Assembly: GCA_026707545.1 (NCBI GenBank)
Contig: JAPOWR010000001.1
Location: forward strand, 2,943,778 to 3,007,777
DNA from: Acidobacteriota bacterium
GTDB taxonomy: Bacteria > Acidobacteriota > Thermoanaerobaculia > Multivoradales > Multivoraceae
Length of the DNA: 64,000 nucleotides
Direction: 5' to 3'
Positions within the stretch are counted from its first letter, which is position 1, and each line of letters starts with the position of its first letter. Below are positions 42,107 to 51,730 of this stretch, in pieces. The position numbers were made by a program, and so were the translations under genes. The notes below the pieces were generated by a model. That model was not told where the DNA came from, searched no databases, and saw only the letters and a list, made by a program, of their open reading frames with translations.

Positions 42107-43501
42107 CTACAGGACCGCGTCCTCCCACTCGGAGAGCATCGTCAGCAACCGGCCCATCATCTCGTCGACCTCGTCGGCGTTGATGGAGAGAGGCGGCGCC
42201 ACCCAGATCGGCAGGCCGCGGGCCATCGCGGGATGGCGGGCGGCGCCGTAGAGCGAGCTGTACATCGCCAGACCATTCTTCAGCGCCAGGGACTGGAAGA
42301 GGGTCTGGGCATCGACGCTCTTGTCGAAGAAGGCCATCGTCTCCTTGTCGGCGACGAGTTCGATCGCCATCATCAGACCCCAGCCCCGCACGTCCGCGAC
42401 GGTCGGATGAGTTAGCAGTTCGTCGCGGTAGGAGAAGAGCCGCGGGCTCTGCTCGTTGCAGTTCTCGATCAGCCTCTCGTCCCGGATGATGTTGATGGCC
42501 TCGCAGGCCGCCGCGCAGCCCAGAGGGTGACCGCCGAACGTGAAGCCATGCACGAAGGAGTAGCCCTTCTCGAAGGGTTCGTTGAGCCTGCGAGACACCG
42601 ACACCGCGCCGAACGGCACGTAGCAGCTCGTGATGCCCTTGGCCATCGTCATGATGTCGGGATCGACGCTGAAGTGGTCCATGGCGAACCACTTCCCGGT
42701 GCGGCCGAATCCGGTGACGACCTCGTCGGCGATGATCAGCACCCCGTGGCGGTCGCAGATCTCCCGGATCGTGCGCCAGTAGCTGTCCGGTGGCACACAG
42801 GCGTAGTCCGCGCCGCACCCGTGGGGCGTCGCCAGGAAGGCGGCCACGGTCTTCGGGCCGGCGTAGTGAATCGCGGTCTCCAGCGCATTGGCGCACTGAA
42901 CGCCCCACTCTTCGCGGCTCATCCCCTCCGGCCGATCGAAGTCCGAGTACTGCCGGATGCCCGGCCACTTCGGCAACATCGGCTCGAACCGCGACTGGCT
43001 GGCGGGGTTGTGCGACACGCCCAGCGTGGCCAGCGTCATGCCGTGGTACGAGTCCCGGTGGCTGACGATCTTGTACTTCGTCGGATTGCCCAGCGCGATC
43101 TGCGCCTGGCGGGCCAGCTTGATCGCGGTCTCGACGGCCTCGGAACCGCCCGAAACGAGGTAGGTGTGGTCGAGGTCGGCCGGCGTGATCTCGGCGAGCA
43201 GCCGGCAGAACTCGGCCCGTTTCGGGCTGGCGAGAGAGGGATGGGTGTAGGCGTACTCCTCGAGCTGCGCCGCAATCGCGCGCTTCATCCTGGGGTGGTT
43301 GTGAGGCAGGTTGACCGCCATCGGCCCACCCGAGGCGTCGAAGTAGCGGTTGCCTTCCCGGTCGTAGATGAACACGCCTTCGGCGCGCTCGATCTCCACG
43401 TCCATCGGGTGGTACGAGAAGACGTGACGCCAGTCGCCTTCGGGGCGGAGGGGGCGAGACAGCGGTTGCGTTTCTGGCACGGTTGCGGGCGCGGTGGCCA
43501 T
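42107..43501 (-). CDS. Class III pyridoxal-phosphate aminotransferase
   Basis: 464 residues from the ATG at 43501 (AGGAG 9 bases upstream); the longer frame to 43537 is weak. Class III motifs: VSGGSEAVETAIKLARQ, SYHGMTLATLG, ILIADEVVTGFGRTGK and the PLP lysine in MTMAKGITS. Likely an omega-amino acid, beta-alanine:pyruvate or related transaminase. A paralogue is at 54247. Probable operon with the acyl-CoA synthetase downstream. The last 22 bases are repeated exactly at 38571-38592. Confidence 0.88.
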   Translation of the reverse strand: MATAPATVPETQPLSRPLRPEGDWRHVFSYHPMDVEIERAEGVFIYDREGNRYFDASGGPMAVNLPHNHPRMKRAIAAQLEEYAYTHPSLASPKRAEFCRLLAEITPADLDHTYLVSGGSEAVETAIKLARQAQIALGNPTKYKIVSHRDSYHGMTLATLGVSHNPASQSRFEPMLPKWPGIRQYSDFDRPEGMSREEWGVQCANALETAIHYAGPKTVAAFLATPHGCGADYACVPPDSYWRTIREICDRHGVLIIADEVVTGFGRTGKWFAMDHFSVDPDIMTMAKGITSCYVPFGAVSVSRRLNEPFEKGYSFVHGFTFGGHPLGCAAACEAINIIRDERLIENCNEQSPRLFSYRDELLTHPTVADVRGWGLMMAIELVADKETMAFFDKSVDAQTLFQSLALKNGLAMYSSLYGAARHPAMARGLPIWVAPPLSINADEVDEMMGRLLTMLSEWEDAVL

Positions 43502-43593
43502 CGATGCTGCTCCTGTTCGGGGTAGAGAAGAGGGCATCGTAGCAAGCTGCTACCGTTTGCCGTCGCCGCCGTTACGGCGGCCGGAGGTGAATC

Positions 43594-45111
43594 GTGCCGC
43601 AACCCACTGGCAGCGAACGGATGGAACGGATCGTGGCGCTGGCGAAGCGCCGCGGATTCGTGTTCCCGGCCTCCGAGATCTACGGCGGCATCAACGGCTT
43701 CTGGGACTACGGGCCGCTCGGCGTCCAGCTCAAGAACAACCTGCGCGACGCCTGGTGGCATGACATGGTCGAGTGCCCGCCGCTCGGCCCGGACGGCACG
43801 CCGCTCTCGATTGTCGGCATCGACTCGTCGATCATCCAGAACCCCCGGGCCTGGGAGGCGAGCGGTCACGTCGGCGGCTTCTCCGACCCGATGGTCGACT
43901 GCCGCGAGACGAAGGCGCGCTTCCGGGCGGACCACCTGCACGTGCTGCGGCCGAAGCGCGAGCTCGACCCGCCTGCGTACTTCGCCCACCTCGAGGGCGA
44001 ACCGGAACCTGCCCTCAGAACCGCCCGCAAGGCGATGCGCGGCCGGCCCAAGGAGGACGACTTCGAATCGATGCCCCTGGCCGAACTCGACGACGCCGAA
44101 CGTGCCCACGTCTGGGCCCCCGGCGCCTCGGAGGCGGGCACCCTGACCGAGGCGCGCGACTTCAACCTGATGTTCAAGACGTTCGTCGGCGCCGCCTCCG
44201 GCGAGGAGAACACCGCCTACCTGCGCCCCGAGACCGCCCAGGGCATCTTCCTCAACTACAAAGGCGTGCTGGACACATCGCGGGTCCGGCTGCCGTTCGG
44301 CATCGCGCAGATCGGCAAGGCCTTTCGCAACGAGGTCACGCCCAGGAACTACACCTTCCGTACCCGCGAGTTCGAGCAGATGGAGATGGAGTTCTTCTGC
44401 CATCCGTCCGAGGCCAGGCTCTGGTTCGAGTACTGGACGAAGCAGCGGATGGAGTGGTGGAGCGATCTCGGTCTGGCCGGCGACCGCCTGCGCCTGCGCC
44501 GCCACGAGGCGTCCGAACTCGCCCACTACGCCCAGACCGGCGAGGGCACCTTCGACGTCGAGTACCGGTACCCGTTCACCGAGCCGGACTACGGCGAACT
44601 CGAGGGGATCGCCCATCGCGGGAGCTTCGACCTCGAACAGCACCAGCAGTGGAGCGGTGTCAAGCACGAGACCTTCGACCAGCAGACACGGGAACGCTTC
44701 GTGCCGCACGTGATCGAACCCGCGGCCGGTCTCACCCGCGGGGTGCTCGCGCTGCTCTGTGAGGCGTACACCGTCGACGAGAGCCGGCCGTCGTCGGAGA
44801 TCATGCGCTTCCCGCATCGCCTCGCACCAATTCACGCCGGCGTCTTCCCGCTGGTCAACAAGGGTGGAATGCCCGAGGTCGCGGAGTCGCTCTACCTCGA
44901 ACTCCGCCGCTACTACCGCATTCAGTACGACGCCAAGCAGTCGATCGGCAAGCGCTACGCACGAATGGACGAAGCCGGCACTCCCTGTTGCTTCACCGTC
45001 GACGGCCAGACCCTGGACGATCAGACGGTGACCGTGCGCGACCGCGATACCGGTACCCAGGAGCGGATCGCAGTCGACGCCGTATCACGGTACCTGCACG
45101 ACCGTCCCTGA
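43594..45111 (+). CDS. glyQS: Glycyl-tRNA synthetase, dimeric type
   Basis: 505 residues, GTG start with CCGGAGG 7 bases upstream. Class II motifs: FVFPASEIYGGINGFWDYGPLG (motif 1 region), RPETAQGIFLNYK and QIGKAFRNEVTPRNYTFRTREFEQMEMEFFCHP (motif 2), and the C-terminal anticodon-binding domain. This is the single-chain eukaryote/archaea-like form, as opposed to the alpha2-beta2 GlyQ/GlyS enzyme. Attaches glycine to tRNA-Gly. The gene stands alone. Confidence 0.95.
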   Translation: MPQPTGSERMERIVALAKRRGFVFPASEIYGGINGFWDYGPLGVQLKNNLRDAWWHDMVECPPLGPDGTPLSIVGIDSSIIQNPRAWEASGHVGGFSDPMVDCRETKARFRADHLHVLRPKRELDPPAYFAHLEGEPEPALRTARKAMRGRPKEDDFESMPLAELDDAERAHVWAPGASEAGTLTEARDFNLMFKTFVGAASGEENTAYLRPETAQGIFLNYKGVLDTSRVRLPFGIAQIGKAFRNEVTPRNYTFRTREFEQMEMEFFCHPSEARLWFEYWTKQRMEWWSDLGLAGDRLRLRRHEASELAHYAQTGEGTFDVEYRYPFTEPDYGELEGIAHRGSFDLEQHQQWSGVKHETFDQQTRERFVPHVIEPAAGLTRGVLALLCEAYTVDESRPSSEIMRFPHRLAPIHAGVFPLVNKGGMPEVAESLYLELRRYYRIQYDAKQSIGKRYARMDEAGTPCCFTVDGQTLDDQTVTVRDRDTGTQERIAVDAVSRYLHDRP

Positions 45112-45511
45112 GAGCCTCTGCCGCGCTTGCGCCGGGTGCGCCATCCTGGCGCGCCGCGCCGCCGCGATCCGTCCACGTTGGCGTGCACGGCGCGGCGGCT
45201 CTACGGTTCGATGGAAGCGGAGCGGAGGAGGTCCGTTGGAAGGATCCTGGAAGGCTCGCCCGGCGTCACCGAACGAGTTGGAAGATCCGAGCAGGAGGCT
45301 GAACCGGCAAGTAGTGGCTAGGCGAACGGCTGGAACAAGCGTCGTTTGCACGCGGCCTCGCCGCCGGTCGGCTCTCGGGTTACTAGGCAGGAACGGTTGG
45401 TGAGGGACCTCCTCCGGTGTGTTCCACATCACTCGGGACGACGCTTGCAGTCCCGATGCACACCAGGATGAAGCAAGCCCCGTGCCAAACCGTCAGCCCC
45501 GTACCAAAGCG
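45112..45511. other. Convergent intergenic region with hairpins, probable terminators
   Basis: 400 bases between glyQS and the MFS gene. It holds GCGCCA-TCC-TGGCGC (45138-45152) and a longer stem GCCGCCGCG/CGCGGCGGC (45158-45166 with 45191-45199), likely to end glyQS transcription. The remainder has no coding frame with family resemblance; long apparent frames here are shadows of the MFS gene. Confidence 0.55.
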
Positions 45512-46780
45512 CTAGGCCTGGTCCGTCGCGGCCTCTCCCGCCGTCCGCCGCGGATCCACCGTGCGAATCAGCCTCCGCAACGCCAGCAGATGGAGGACGG
45601 TGGAAACCAGGAAGACGCTCTCGATCGGAGCCAGCTGGCTGATCGTCCCGGCGCCCAGAAAGCCCACCACTCCCGCAGCTTCGGAGAGCGAGTGGGTGGC
45701 CGCAATCCGCATCGGGCGGTCGCGCTCCCGCCCGAACTCGAGCACCAGGTTCTGCGACGCCAGCAGTACACCGCTCAACCCCGCGCCAACCAGCAGGAAG
45801 ACCGCGTACGCGACCGGGAAGACCGGCGCCCAGAGAACGATCAGGCTGCCCAGGATCCAGGCGCCGAGCCCGAGCACAAAGACGGCGCGAAAGCCCGACC
45901 GGTCGCCCAGCAGGCCCCACATCAGCGCGCAGACCGACTGCGCCGCCACGAAGACGACCGTCAAGGCGGCCAGACGCGCTCCGTTGACCCCGAACCGCTC
46001 GCTGACCAGCACGATGTAGAACGGCAGGGCGCCCCGGGCGGCACTGGTCAGCAGGCGCGCCTCCAGGAAGCCCGCGTAGTGGCGGTCCGAGCGGATGAGA
46101 TCCGGCAGCTTGCCCAACCTCGCCCGCAGGCTGAGTCCCGGCGCGTGGACATCCGTGGCGGCGGGTTCCCGAATGAGTCCCATGAAGGCGAGCCCGATCG
46201 AGGCCATCACCGCCGCGCCGAGGAAGGTCAGACCGTAGCCCCTCGGAAAGCCGTACCGGTCCAGCACCCATCCTGCGACGATCGAAAGGAGGATCACCGA
46301 GATGCCGGCGCTCAGATTGCGTGTCCCCTGCAACCGTCCCCTCCGGGTGACGGGCACCGACTTCGCGAACAGCAGGTTGAACACGACCATCTGCATGCCG
46401 CTCGAGAGGCCCCACATCACTAGCACCGGCCAGACGAGGAACACCGCGACATCGACCGGCGCGAACAGCGCCAGCAGGGCCAGGACCAGGACCTGCAGCC
46501 GCATCACGCCCCCGAACAGCACCGCGGCCCACTTCACGTGGCTGCGGTGCTCGGCGAGAGCCGCGCTCAGGAGCGGCGATACGAACATCCCCAGGCTCTG
46601 ACAGGCGGAAGCCGCGCCAACAGCCAAGGGGGCACCCGTCAACAGGAGGATGTAGGTCGGCAGGAAGGTCGGCGCCTGGAGCAGGCGGAACCCCGTCATG
46701 CCGAGCAGGCCGTGGGCAAGCAGGGCGGCGTAGTTGCGCCGCCGGTCGAGGCGGCTGTGACCTCGGTCGGCGGAGGACAT
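45512..46780 (-). CDS. MFS transporter
   Basis: 422 residues, ATG start, 12 hydrophobic segments in two groups of six with a central loop (EPAATDVHAPGLSLRARLG). The basic loops (NLLFAKSVPVTRRGRLQGTRN, GLLGDRSGFR) match major facilitator motif-A positions. It may export a drug or metabolite; specificity is not inferable. Divergently transcribed from the alkyltransferase-like gene with 63 bases between starts. Confidence 0.85.
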   Translation of the reverse strand: MSSADRGHSRLDRRRNYAALLAHGLLGMTGFRLLQAPTFLPTYILLLTGAPLAVGAASACQSLGMFVSPLLSAALAEHRSHVKWAAVLFGGVMRLQVLVLALLALFAPVDVAVFLVWPVLVMWGLSSGMQMVVFNLLFAKSVPVTRRGRLQGTRNLSAGISVILLSIVAGWVLDRYGFPRGYGLTFLGAAVMASIGLAFMGLIREPAATDVHAPGLSLRARLGKLPDLIRSDRHYAGFLEARLLTSAARGALPFYIVLVSERFGVNGARLAALTVVFVAAQSVCALMWGLLGDRSGFRAVFVLGLGAWILGSLIVLWAPVFPVAYAVFLLVGAGLSGVLLASQNLVLEFGRERDRPMRIAATHSLSEAAGVVGFLGAGTISQLAPIESVFLVSTVLHLLALRRLIRTVDPRRTAGEAATDQA

Positions 46781-46843
46781 GCTTGGCCCGACGAAGGTAG
46801 CAGAATGGGTCGGAGGAGAGCCTTGCTAGTAAGGTTTCCCAAC

Positions 46844-47179
46844 ATGGCCGCAAGCGAACATCCAGGCACGAACGGCATCTACGAGACCTTCCACCGCATC
46901 GTGCGCTGCATTCCCGAGGGGCGCGTCGCCACGTACGGCCAGATCGCCGCTCTCGCCGAACGTCCCCGCCACGCCCGCCAGGTGGGCTACGCCCTTGCGC
47001 GACTCGGCGACGACAGCGTGCCCTGGCACCGCGTGGTGAACGCCGGCGGCGAGGTCAGCCAGCGTGGTCTCGACCCGCTGGAAAGCGTGGACCGGCAGCG
47101 CTTCCTGCTCGAAGAGGAGGGCGTCCTGTTCGACCGCCGCGGCCGCATCGACCTGGACCGCTTCGGATGGGCGCCGTGA
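46844..47179 (+). CDS. Alkyltransferase-like (ATL) DNA damage protein
   Basis: 111 residues. The MGMT-type DNA-binding domain (YETFHRIVRCIPEGRVATYGQIAAL, then ARQVGYALAR) is present, but the acceptor motif PCHR reads VP-W61-HRVVNAGG, with Trp in place of the alkyl-accepting Cys. ATL proteins bind O6-alkylguanine without repairing it and hand the lesion to nucleotide excision repair. Start chosen at the ATG at 46844 for domain fit. Its end overlaps the formylglycine enzyme gene by 13 bases. Confidence 0.92.
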   Translation: MAASEHPGTNGIYETFHRIVRCIPEGRVATYGQIAALAERPRHARQVGYALARLGDDSVPWHRVVNAGGEVSQRGLDPLESVDRQRFLLEEEGVLFDRRGRIDLDRFGWAP

Positions 47180-48093
47180 CCGTGCTGCGCTGCGCACGTC
47201 TCCCGGCGCTGCTCGCTTCGATCGCGGTCGTCGCCGTCGTCGGCTGTGGCACTCCCCCGGAGGAGCCGAAGCAGACCGTAGCGCCGGCGCCGGCACCTTC
47301 GACCCCGCCCGAACCACCGCCGGAGGGCATGGTCCGCGTGCCTGCGGGCGCCGTGCCCCGCCCGGACGGCCCACTCCAGGTTGCCGCCTTCGACCTCGAT
47401 GTGTACGAGGTGACGAACCGCGACTTCGCGACCTTCGTCGAGGCAACCGGGTTCGTGACCGAGGCGGAGAACTGGGGCTGGTCCCTCGTCTTCCACCCAC
47501 AGGCCACCCCGAACCCGGAATCGGAGCAGCGGGTGCAAGGCACGCCCTGGTGGCTGGCCGTCGATGGCGCCTACTGGCGCCAGCCCCGCGGAACCGGCTC
47601 TCCCGCGGACGGCAGCCTTCCAGTCGTCCATGTGAGCTGGGGAGACGCCAGCGCCTACTGTGAGTGGCGTGACAAACGACTGCCCACAGAAGCCGAATGG
47701 GACCTCGCGGCGGGGGCCGGCAACGACGGCGAAGGCCACGCTCACTACCCGTGGGGCGACGAGCCGGCACCCGAAGGCCGCTGGGTAGCCAACGTCTGGC
47801 AGGGTGACTTTCCCGTCCAGGACGACGCGGCCGACGGCCACACCTACCTGGCGCCGGTCGGTTCCTATCCCCCGAACGCGCTGGGCCTTTTCGACCTCGG
47901 CGGCAACGTCTGGGAGTGGTGCGACGACTGGTACCGGCCCGGCGGCGCCGGCGGCGAGAAGGTCCTGAAGGGCGGTTCCTGGCTCTGCGCCGCGAGCTAC
48001 TGCGAGGGTTACCGGAACGCGAACCGCAACCATTCGGCTCCCGACTCAGGCCTCGACAACACCGGCTTCCGCTGCGCCCGCAGCCTTCGCTGA
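47167..48093 (+). CDS. Formylglycine-generating enzyme family lipoprotein
   Basis: 308 residues: lipobox ASIAVVAVVGC, a Pro-rich linker, then the FGE-sulfatase domain (VPAGAVPRPDGPLQVAAFDLDVYEVTNRDFATFVEATG, LPTEAEWDLAAGAG, GGNVWEWCDDWY). The catalytic pair is Cys274 and Cys279 in GGSWLCAASYCEGYR, five residues apart as in human SUMF1 Cys336/Cys341, so it is likely a true copper-dependent formylglycine generator. It would activate sulfatases outside the cytoplasm; the only sulfatase in the window is a pseudogene. Could also oxidise other targets. Confidence 0.87.
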   Translation: MGAVTVLRCARLPALLASIAVVAVVGCGTPPEEPKQTVAPAPAPSTPPEPPPEGMVRVPAGAVPRPDGPLQVAAFDLDVYEVTNRDFATFVEATGFVTEAENWGWSLVFHPQATPNPESEQRVQGTPWWLAVDGAYWRQPRGTGSPADGSLPVVHVSWGDASAYCEWRDKRLPTEAEWDLAAGAGNDGEGHAHYPWGDEPAPEGRWVANVWQGDFPVQDDAADGHTYLAPVGSYPPNALGLFDLGGNVWEWCDDWYRPGGAGGEKVLKGGSWLCAASYCEGYRNANRNHSAPDSGLDNTGFRCARSLR

Positions 48094-48349
48094 ACGGCCC
48101 GCGGACAACGCGCCGCAAGCGGCGACGATCAGCCCATGAGTGCGCCCCAAGAGGGGACTTTCACGGATTCCTGAAACTTCCAATAGTTCAGGTACGTTTC
48201 GAAAAGAAAAATGTACACGACCGATTTTTCTTGTGCTACGGTACTCCACTCTAATCCTTTCGTAGCGAACGGGCCGACGCCTCCTCGCTGCGATTCCGCT
48301 GATCGAGTGCCCCGCAGAGCGGGCCACGGCCACGAAACGGAGAACCGGA
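48094..48349. other. AT-rich intergenic region before the HMG-CoA synthase gene
   Basis: 256 bases. From about 48160 to 48260 the composition drops sharply in G+C compared with all neighbours. It contains a CCTGAA/TTCAGG stem (48169-48174, 48186-48191), a TTTCGAAA palindrome flanked by GTAC (near 48191-48214), and a TTGTGC..TAATCC pair as a weak sigma-70 candidate. Likely the promoter region of the HMG-CoA synthase gene. Confidence 0.5.
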
Positions 48350-49453
48350 ATGACCAAGGTCGAAACAGGCATCGCATCCATCGGTCTACACCTGCCACCT
48401 CTCGCCATGCCGGTCGAAGAACTCGCCTCGCTGCGCGGCGTCGATCCGAACAAGTACCTCATCGGCCTGGGCTGCTCGGAGATCTCCCTCTGCCCGCCCG
48501 AGTTCGGCATCGTCGACCTCGCCTCCGAGGCCGCCCGGCGTGCTCTTTCCCGCTGGGACGGTGATCTTGACGACATCGGCATGATCGCCGTCGGCACGGA
48601 GACCGCGGTCGACATGAGCCGGCCTCTCTCCGCCTTCGTCGCGGACGAACTCGGTCTGGCCGGCCACATCCGGTCCTACGAAGTGAAGCACGCCTGCTAC
48701 GGCGGCACGCTGGCGCTGCGCCAAGCCTGCGAGTGGCGCATGTCGGGCGCGGCCCGGGACAAGGCGGCCCTGGTGGTCGCCGCCGACATCGCCCTCTACG
48801 AGCAGGGCGACCCGGGCGAACCGACCCAGGGCGCCGGGGCCGTCGCCTTCGTGGTCGACCGCCCCGAAATCGCCCAGGTGGGCCTGGACTGCCACGCCTG
48901 GAGCGAGCCGGCCTTCGACTTCTACCGCCCGGTGGGCGAGTCCTACCCGCGGGTCGACGGCAAGCTGAGCCTCGAGTGCTACAAGAAGGCGGCGGTGGAG
49001 TGCTTCAACGCCCTCGCCGACGGTCGGAACCCGGCCGAGGTGATGGAACGGTTCTCGGCGATCTGCTTCCATGTCCCCTTCCCCAAGATGGTCAAGAAGG
49101 CGTTCCACCTGGTCGGCGAGGTGGCCGGCTGGTCCGCCGAGCGGATCCAGCAGATCTACACCGACAAGGTCGAGCCGGCGATGCGCTGGAACAGGCTCTC
49201 CGGCAACTCGTACACGGCCTCCCTATGGATCGCGGTCGCGAACGCCCTCCAGGGCCTGAAGACCGGCGAACAGGTGGCCGCCTTCTCGTACGGCTCCGGC
49301 TTCGGTTCCGAGATCCTCTCCCTGATCGCAGGCCCACGCGCCAAGGACGCCGAATGGGCGCAGGACATCGAACGCGACGTCTCCAGTCGCGGACGAGTGG
49401 ACGCGAGCGGTTACAACCTCCTGCGCGCAAAGGTTCGTACGGCGGCCGCGTAA
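48350..49453 (+). CDS. Hydroxymethylglutaryl-CoA synthase
   Basis: 367 residues. Unlike the fused homologue at 2201, the active site is intact: EVKHACYGGTLALRQA carries the nucleophilic Cys, and CFHVPFPKMVKKAFH holds the catalytic His, as in MvaS and archaeal HMGCS. It condenses acetyl-CoA with acetoacetyl-CoA. Mevalonate-pathway neighbours are absent, so it may serve isoprenoid synthesis, ketone/branched-chain metabolism or a beta-branching step as in polyketide synthesis. ATG start with GGAGAA; preceded by the AT-rich promoter region. Confidence 0.85.
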   Translation: MTKVETGIASIGLHLPPLAMPVEELASLRGVDPNKYLIGLGCSEISLCPPEFGIVDLASEAARRALSRWDGDLDDIGMIAVGTETAVDMSRPLSAFVADELGLAGHIRSYEVKHACYGGTLALRQACEWRMSGAARDKAALVVAADIALYEQGDPGEPTQGAGAVAFVVDRPEIAQVGLDCHAWSEPAFDFYRPVGESYPRVDGKLSLECYKKAAVECFNALADGRNPAEVMERFSAICFHVPFPKMVKKAFHLVGEVAGWSAERIQQIYTDKVEPAMRWNRLSGNSYTASLWIAVANALQGLKTGEQVAAFSYGSGFGSEILSLIAGPRAKDAEWAQDIERDVSSRGRVDASGYNLLRAKVRTAAA

Positions 49454-49488
49454 AGTCGACCCGCGGCCGTCGTCCGGATGGCCGCGGG

Positions 49489-51729
49489 CTACGGTTCCCT
49501 GGACACCGTAGCCCGCGCCATCCGCTTTAGCTGCTCGGCGTACCCGTCGAGCACCTGAGCGGCGATGTCGATCTGCGTCTGGGCCTCCTCCCAGTCGCCC
49601 TGCTCGATCGCCTCGCGAACACCCGGCAGCGTCTTCACGCCGTAGCCAGTGTAGAGACCGGGCGAGTACAGGTGATGCCGGAACCAGGGACGGCCCGGCA
49701 GGCCGTGGTCCCGCGTCAACAGCCGCTCGCTGCCCAGGATGAGCTCGTCGATTTGCACCTGGACGGCCTCGTCGCCGCCCCCGGCCGCCGCGATCAGCGA
49801 CAGGTCGGCCTCTCTGGCGCTGCGCTCGAGCCGATCGTGCGCGTTCCGGAGCGGCGCGAAGTTCAGGTAGGGCGCAGGCTCTTTCGCATCAGGCTCGACG
49901 AAGGGCCGGGTCGGATCCGCCGCCAGCCGGAAGGCGCCGCTCCGCGCCAGTTCTCCTTCCTGTTCCAGGCGGCTGCGCTCGTTCGCGGCAAGCTCGACCA
50001 CTTCGTCGACGTAGCGGCCCACCGTCGCCGCGGTCGCGCCAAACTCGAACGGCAACACGTCGGCATTCGCCAGCCGCAGGACGAGACGCAGACCCGTGCG
50101 GGCCAACGCGACGCCATAGACGGCGCCCGGATCGACGAACCGCCGGTAGAAGTCGAACGTGTCAAAGGCAGTGTGGTACTCGCCGCCGGACGACTCGCCG
50201 CCGTAGCTGACGTTCAGGGACGACACACCGATGTGCTGTAGGAACGGGGAGTAGTCGGACCCCGAGCCCAGGGCGGAGATGCGCAGCCGGTCCGAGGCCT
50301 GAAGCCGCTCGTAGACGGCGGAGCCGCCGTGCACCTGTCGCGACGCTCGCAGCCGCTCGCCGACGCTGACGCCGGTCTGTGGATCCTCGACCTCACGCGC
50401 AACCTGATTGACCAGCGTCTCCAGGGAGTGCGAGCCGCCGGCGCGCAGAAAACCGCGGCTATTCGAGTCCGAGTTGATGTAGACCGCCGCGTGCTCGCGC
50501 AGGGCGTCTGCGTGGTGCTCCGCCCACTCCGTGGAGCCGAGCAGACCCGGTTCCTCGGCATCCCAGGCGGCATACACGATGGTGCGGCGCGGTCGATGAC
50601 CCTCCCTGGTCAGGCGGCCGACCGCCCGCGCCTCCGCCATCAGAGCGACCAGGCCGCTGATCGGATCGCGGCCGCCGATCACCCAGGCATCGTGGTGGTT
50701 CCCGCGCAGAATCCACTGGTCCGGACGCTCGGAGCCGGTCAGGCGCGCGATCACGTTGTGGGCCGGCACGAGATCCCAGTCGAACTCGAGCTGAAGGCGG
50801 ACGCGAGCGGGCCCGGGGCCGATCCGATAGGTGATCGGAAGGCCGCCGCGCCAGTCTTCGGGCGCGACCTCGCCGCCAAGCGCCGCGAGAAGGGGCTGCG
50901 CGTCGCGCCAGGCGATCGGCAGCACGGGTATCCGCATCAGTGTCTCCGCCTCGCTCCGGTCGAGTCGCTCGGCTCCCTCGACGGCGCCGCGCATCGGCGT
51001 CAGCGGATCCCCCGGGCGTACGGGGAGATCAAGCACCGAGCCTCGCTGCACGGCGCTCGCGTGCTTGTACGAACCCTCCGGGTAGGCCGCGCCCTGGCTG
51101 TATCCGTCGTCGCCCGGATCGTTGAAGATCAGGCAGCCCACCGCTCCGTGCTCGAAGGCGACCTTCGGCTTGATGCCGCGCCACGAACCGCCGTAGCGGG
51201 CAATCACGATCTTCCCGGCGACGTCGATGCCGAGCCGTTCGAGCACTTCGTAGTCCGCGGGAATGCCACGGTTCACGTAGACCAGTTCCGCGGTCACGTC
51301 GCCGTCGGCCGAGAAGGCGTTGAAGGGAGGCAGCCCCTCGGCGACCGCGAGCTGTGCCGTGGCGTCGTCGGCCGCGGGCTCCTCGACCAGGGACGCCTCG
51401 AAGCGGGTCGGCTCCAGGAGGGTCAGCTTCCGCAGCCGGGGTGTCGGGAACAGCACGTGGAAGGTCTCGATCCCGGCTTCGAAGCCCCACTCCCGAAACC
51501 GGTCGACCATCCAGCGGGCGTTCGCCTCCGTCTGCGGCGCTCCGGCATGGTGGGGCCGCGGCGTCATGCTGCGGTTCCACGCAATCAGGTCTTCGGCCAC
51601 GATCCAGCCGTCCGCCCGCTTCTCGATGGCGCGCTGTTCGGCCGCGCGATCGGGGTGAAAGCCGATCAGTTCCTGGGCGGCGGACGGCGCGGCCGCCACG
51701 GTGAGCGTCAGGGCCAGCAGACGTTTCAT
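49489..51729 (-). CDS. M28-family peptidase, glutamate carboxypeptidase II-like, exported
   Basis: 746 residues: signal peptide, a PA domain insert (FNDPGDDGYSQGAAYPEGSYKHASAVQRGS), M28 zinc ligands (GNHHDAWVIGGRDP, AAWDAEEPGLLGSTEW, YINSDSN, EYHTAFDTFDFY) and a C-terminal transferrin-receptor-like dimerisation domain. This is the PSMA/GCPII layout: it trims acidic or peptide substrates. One base after the folD stop, at the end of the nitrile hydratase operon; a functional link to that operon is not evident. Confidence 0.9.
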   Translation of the reverse strand: MKRLLALTLTVAAAPSAAQELIGFHPDRAAEQRAIEKRADGWIVAEDLIAWNRSMTPRPHHAGAPQTEANARWMVDRFREWGFEAGIETFHVLFPTPRLRKLTLLEPTRFEASLVEEPAADDATAQLAVAEGLPPFNAFSADGDVTAELVYVNRGIPADYEVLERLGIDVAGKIVIARYGGSWRGIKPKVAFEHGAVGCLIFNDPGDDGYSQGAAYPEGSYKHASAVQRGSVLDLPVRPGDPLTPMRGAVEGAERLDRSEAETLMRIPVLPIAWRDAQPLLAALGGEVAPEDWRGGLPITYRIGPGPARVRLQLEFDWDLVPAHNVIARLTGSERPDQWILRGNHHDAWVIGGRDPISGLVALMAEARAVGRLTREGHRPRRTIVYAAWDAEEPGLLGSTEWAEHHADALREHAAVYINSDSNSRGFLRAGGSHSLETLVNQVAREVEDPQTGVSVGERLRASRQVHGGSAVYERLQASDRLRISALGSGSDYSPFLQHIGVSSLNVSYGGESSGGEYHTAFDTFDFYRRFVDPGAVYGVALARTGLRLVLRLANADVLPFEFGATAATVGRYVDEVVELAANERSRLEQEGELARSGAFRLAADPTRPFVEPDAKEPAPYLNFAPLRNAHDRLERSAREADLSLIAAAGGGDEAVQVQIDELILGSERLLTRDHGLPGRPWFRHHLYSPGLYTGYGVKTLPGVREAIEQGDWEEAQTQIDIAAQVLDGYAEQLKRMARATVSREP

Positions 51730-51730
51730 C

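Noticed and set aside
45419..46423. 334-codon plus-strand ORF rich in Gln, Arg and His
   Set aside because: Low-complexity antisense of the MFS transporter gene.
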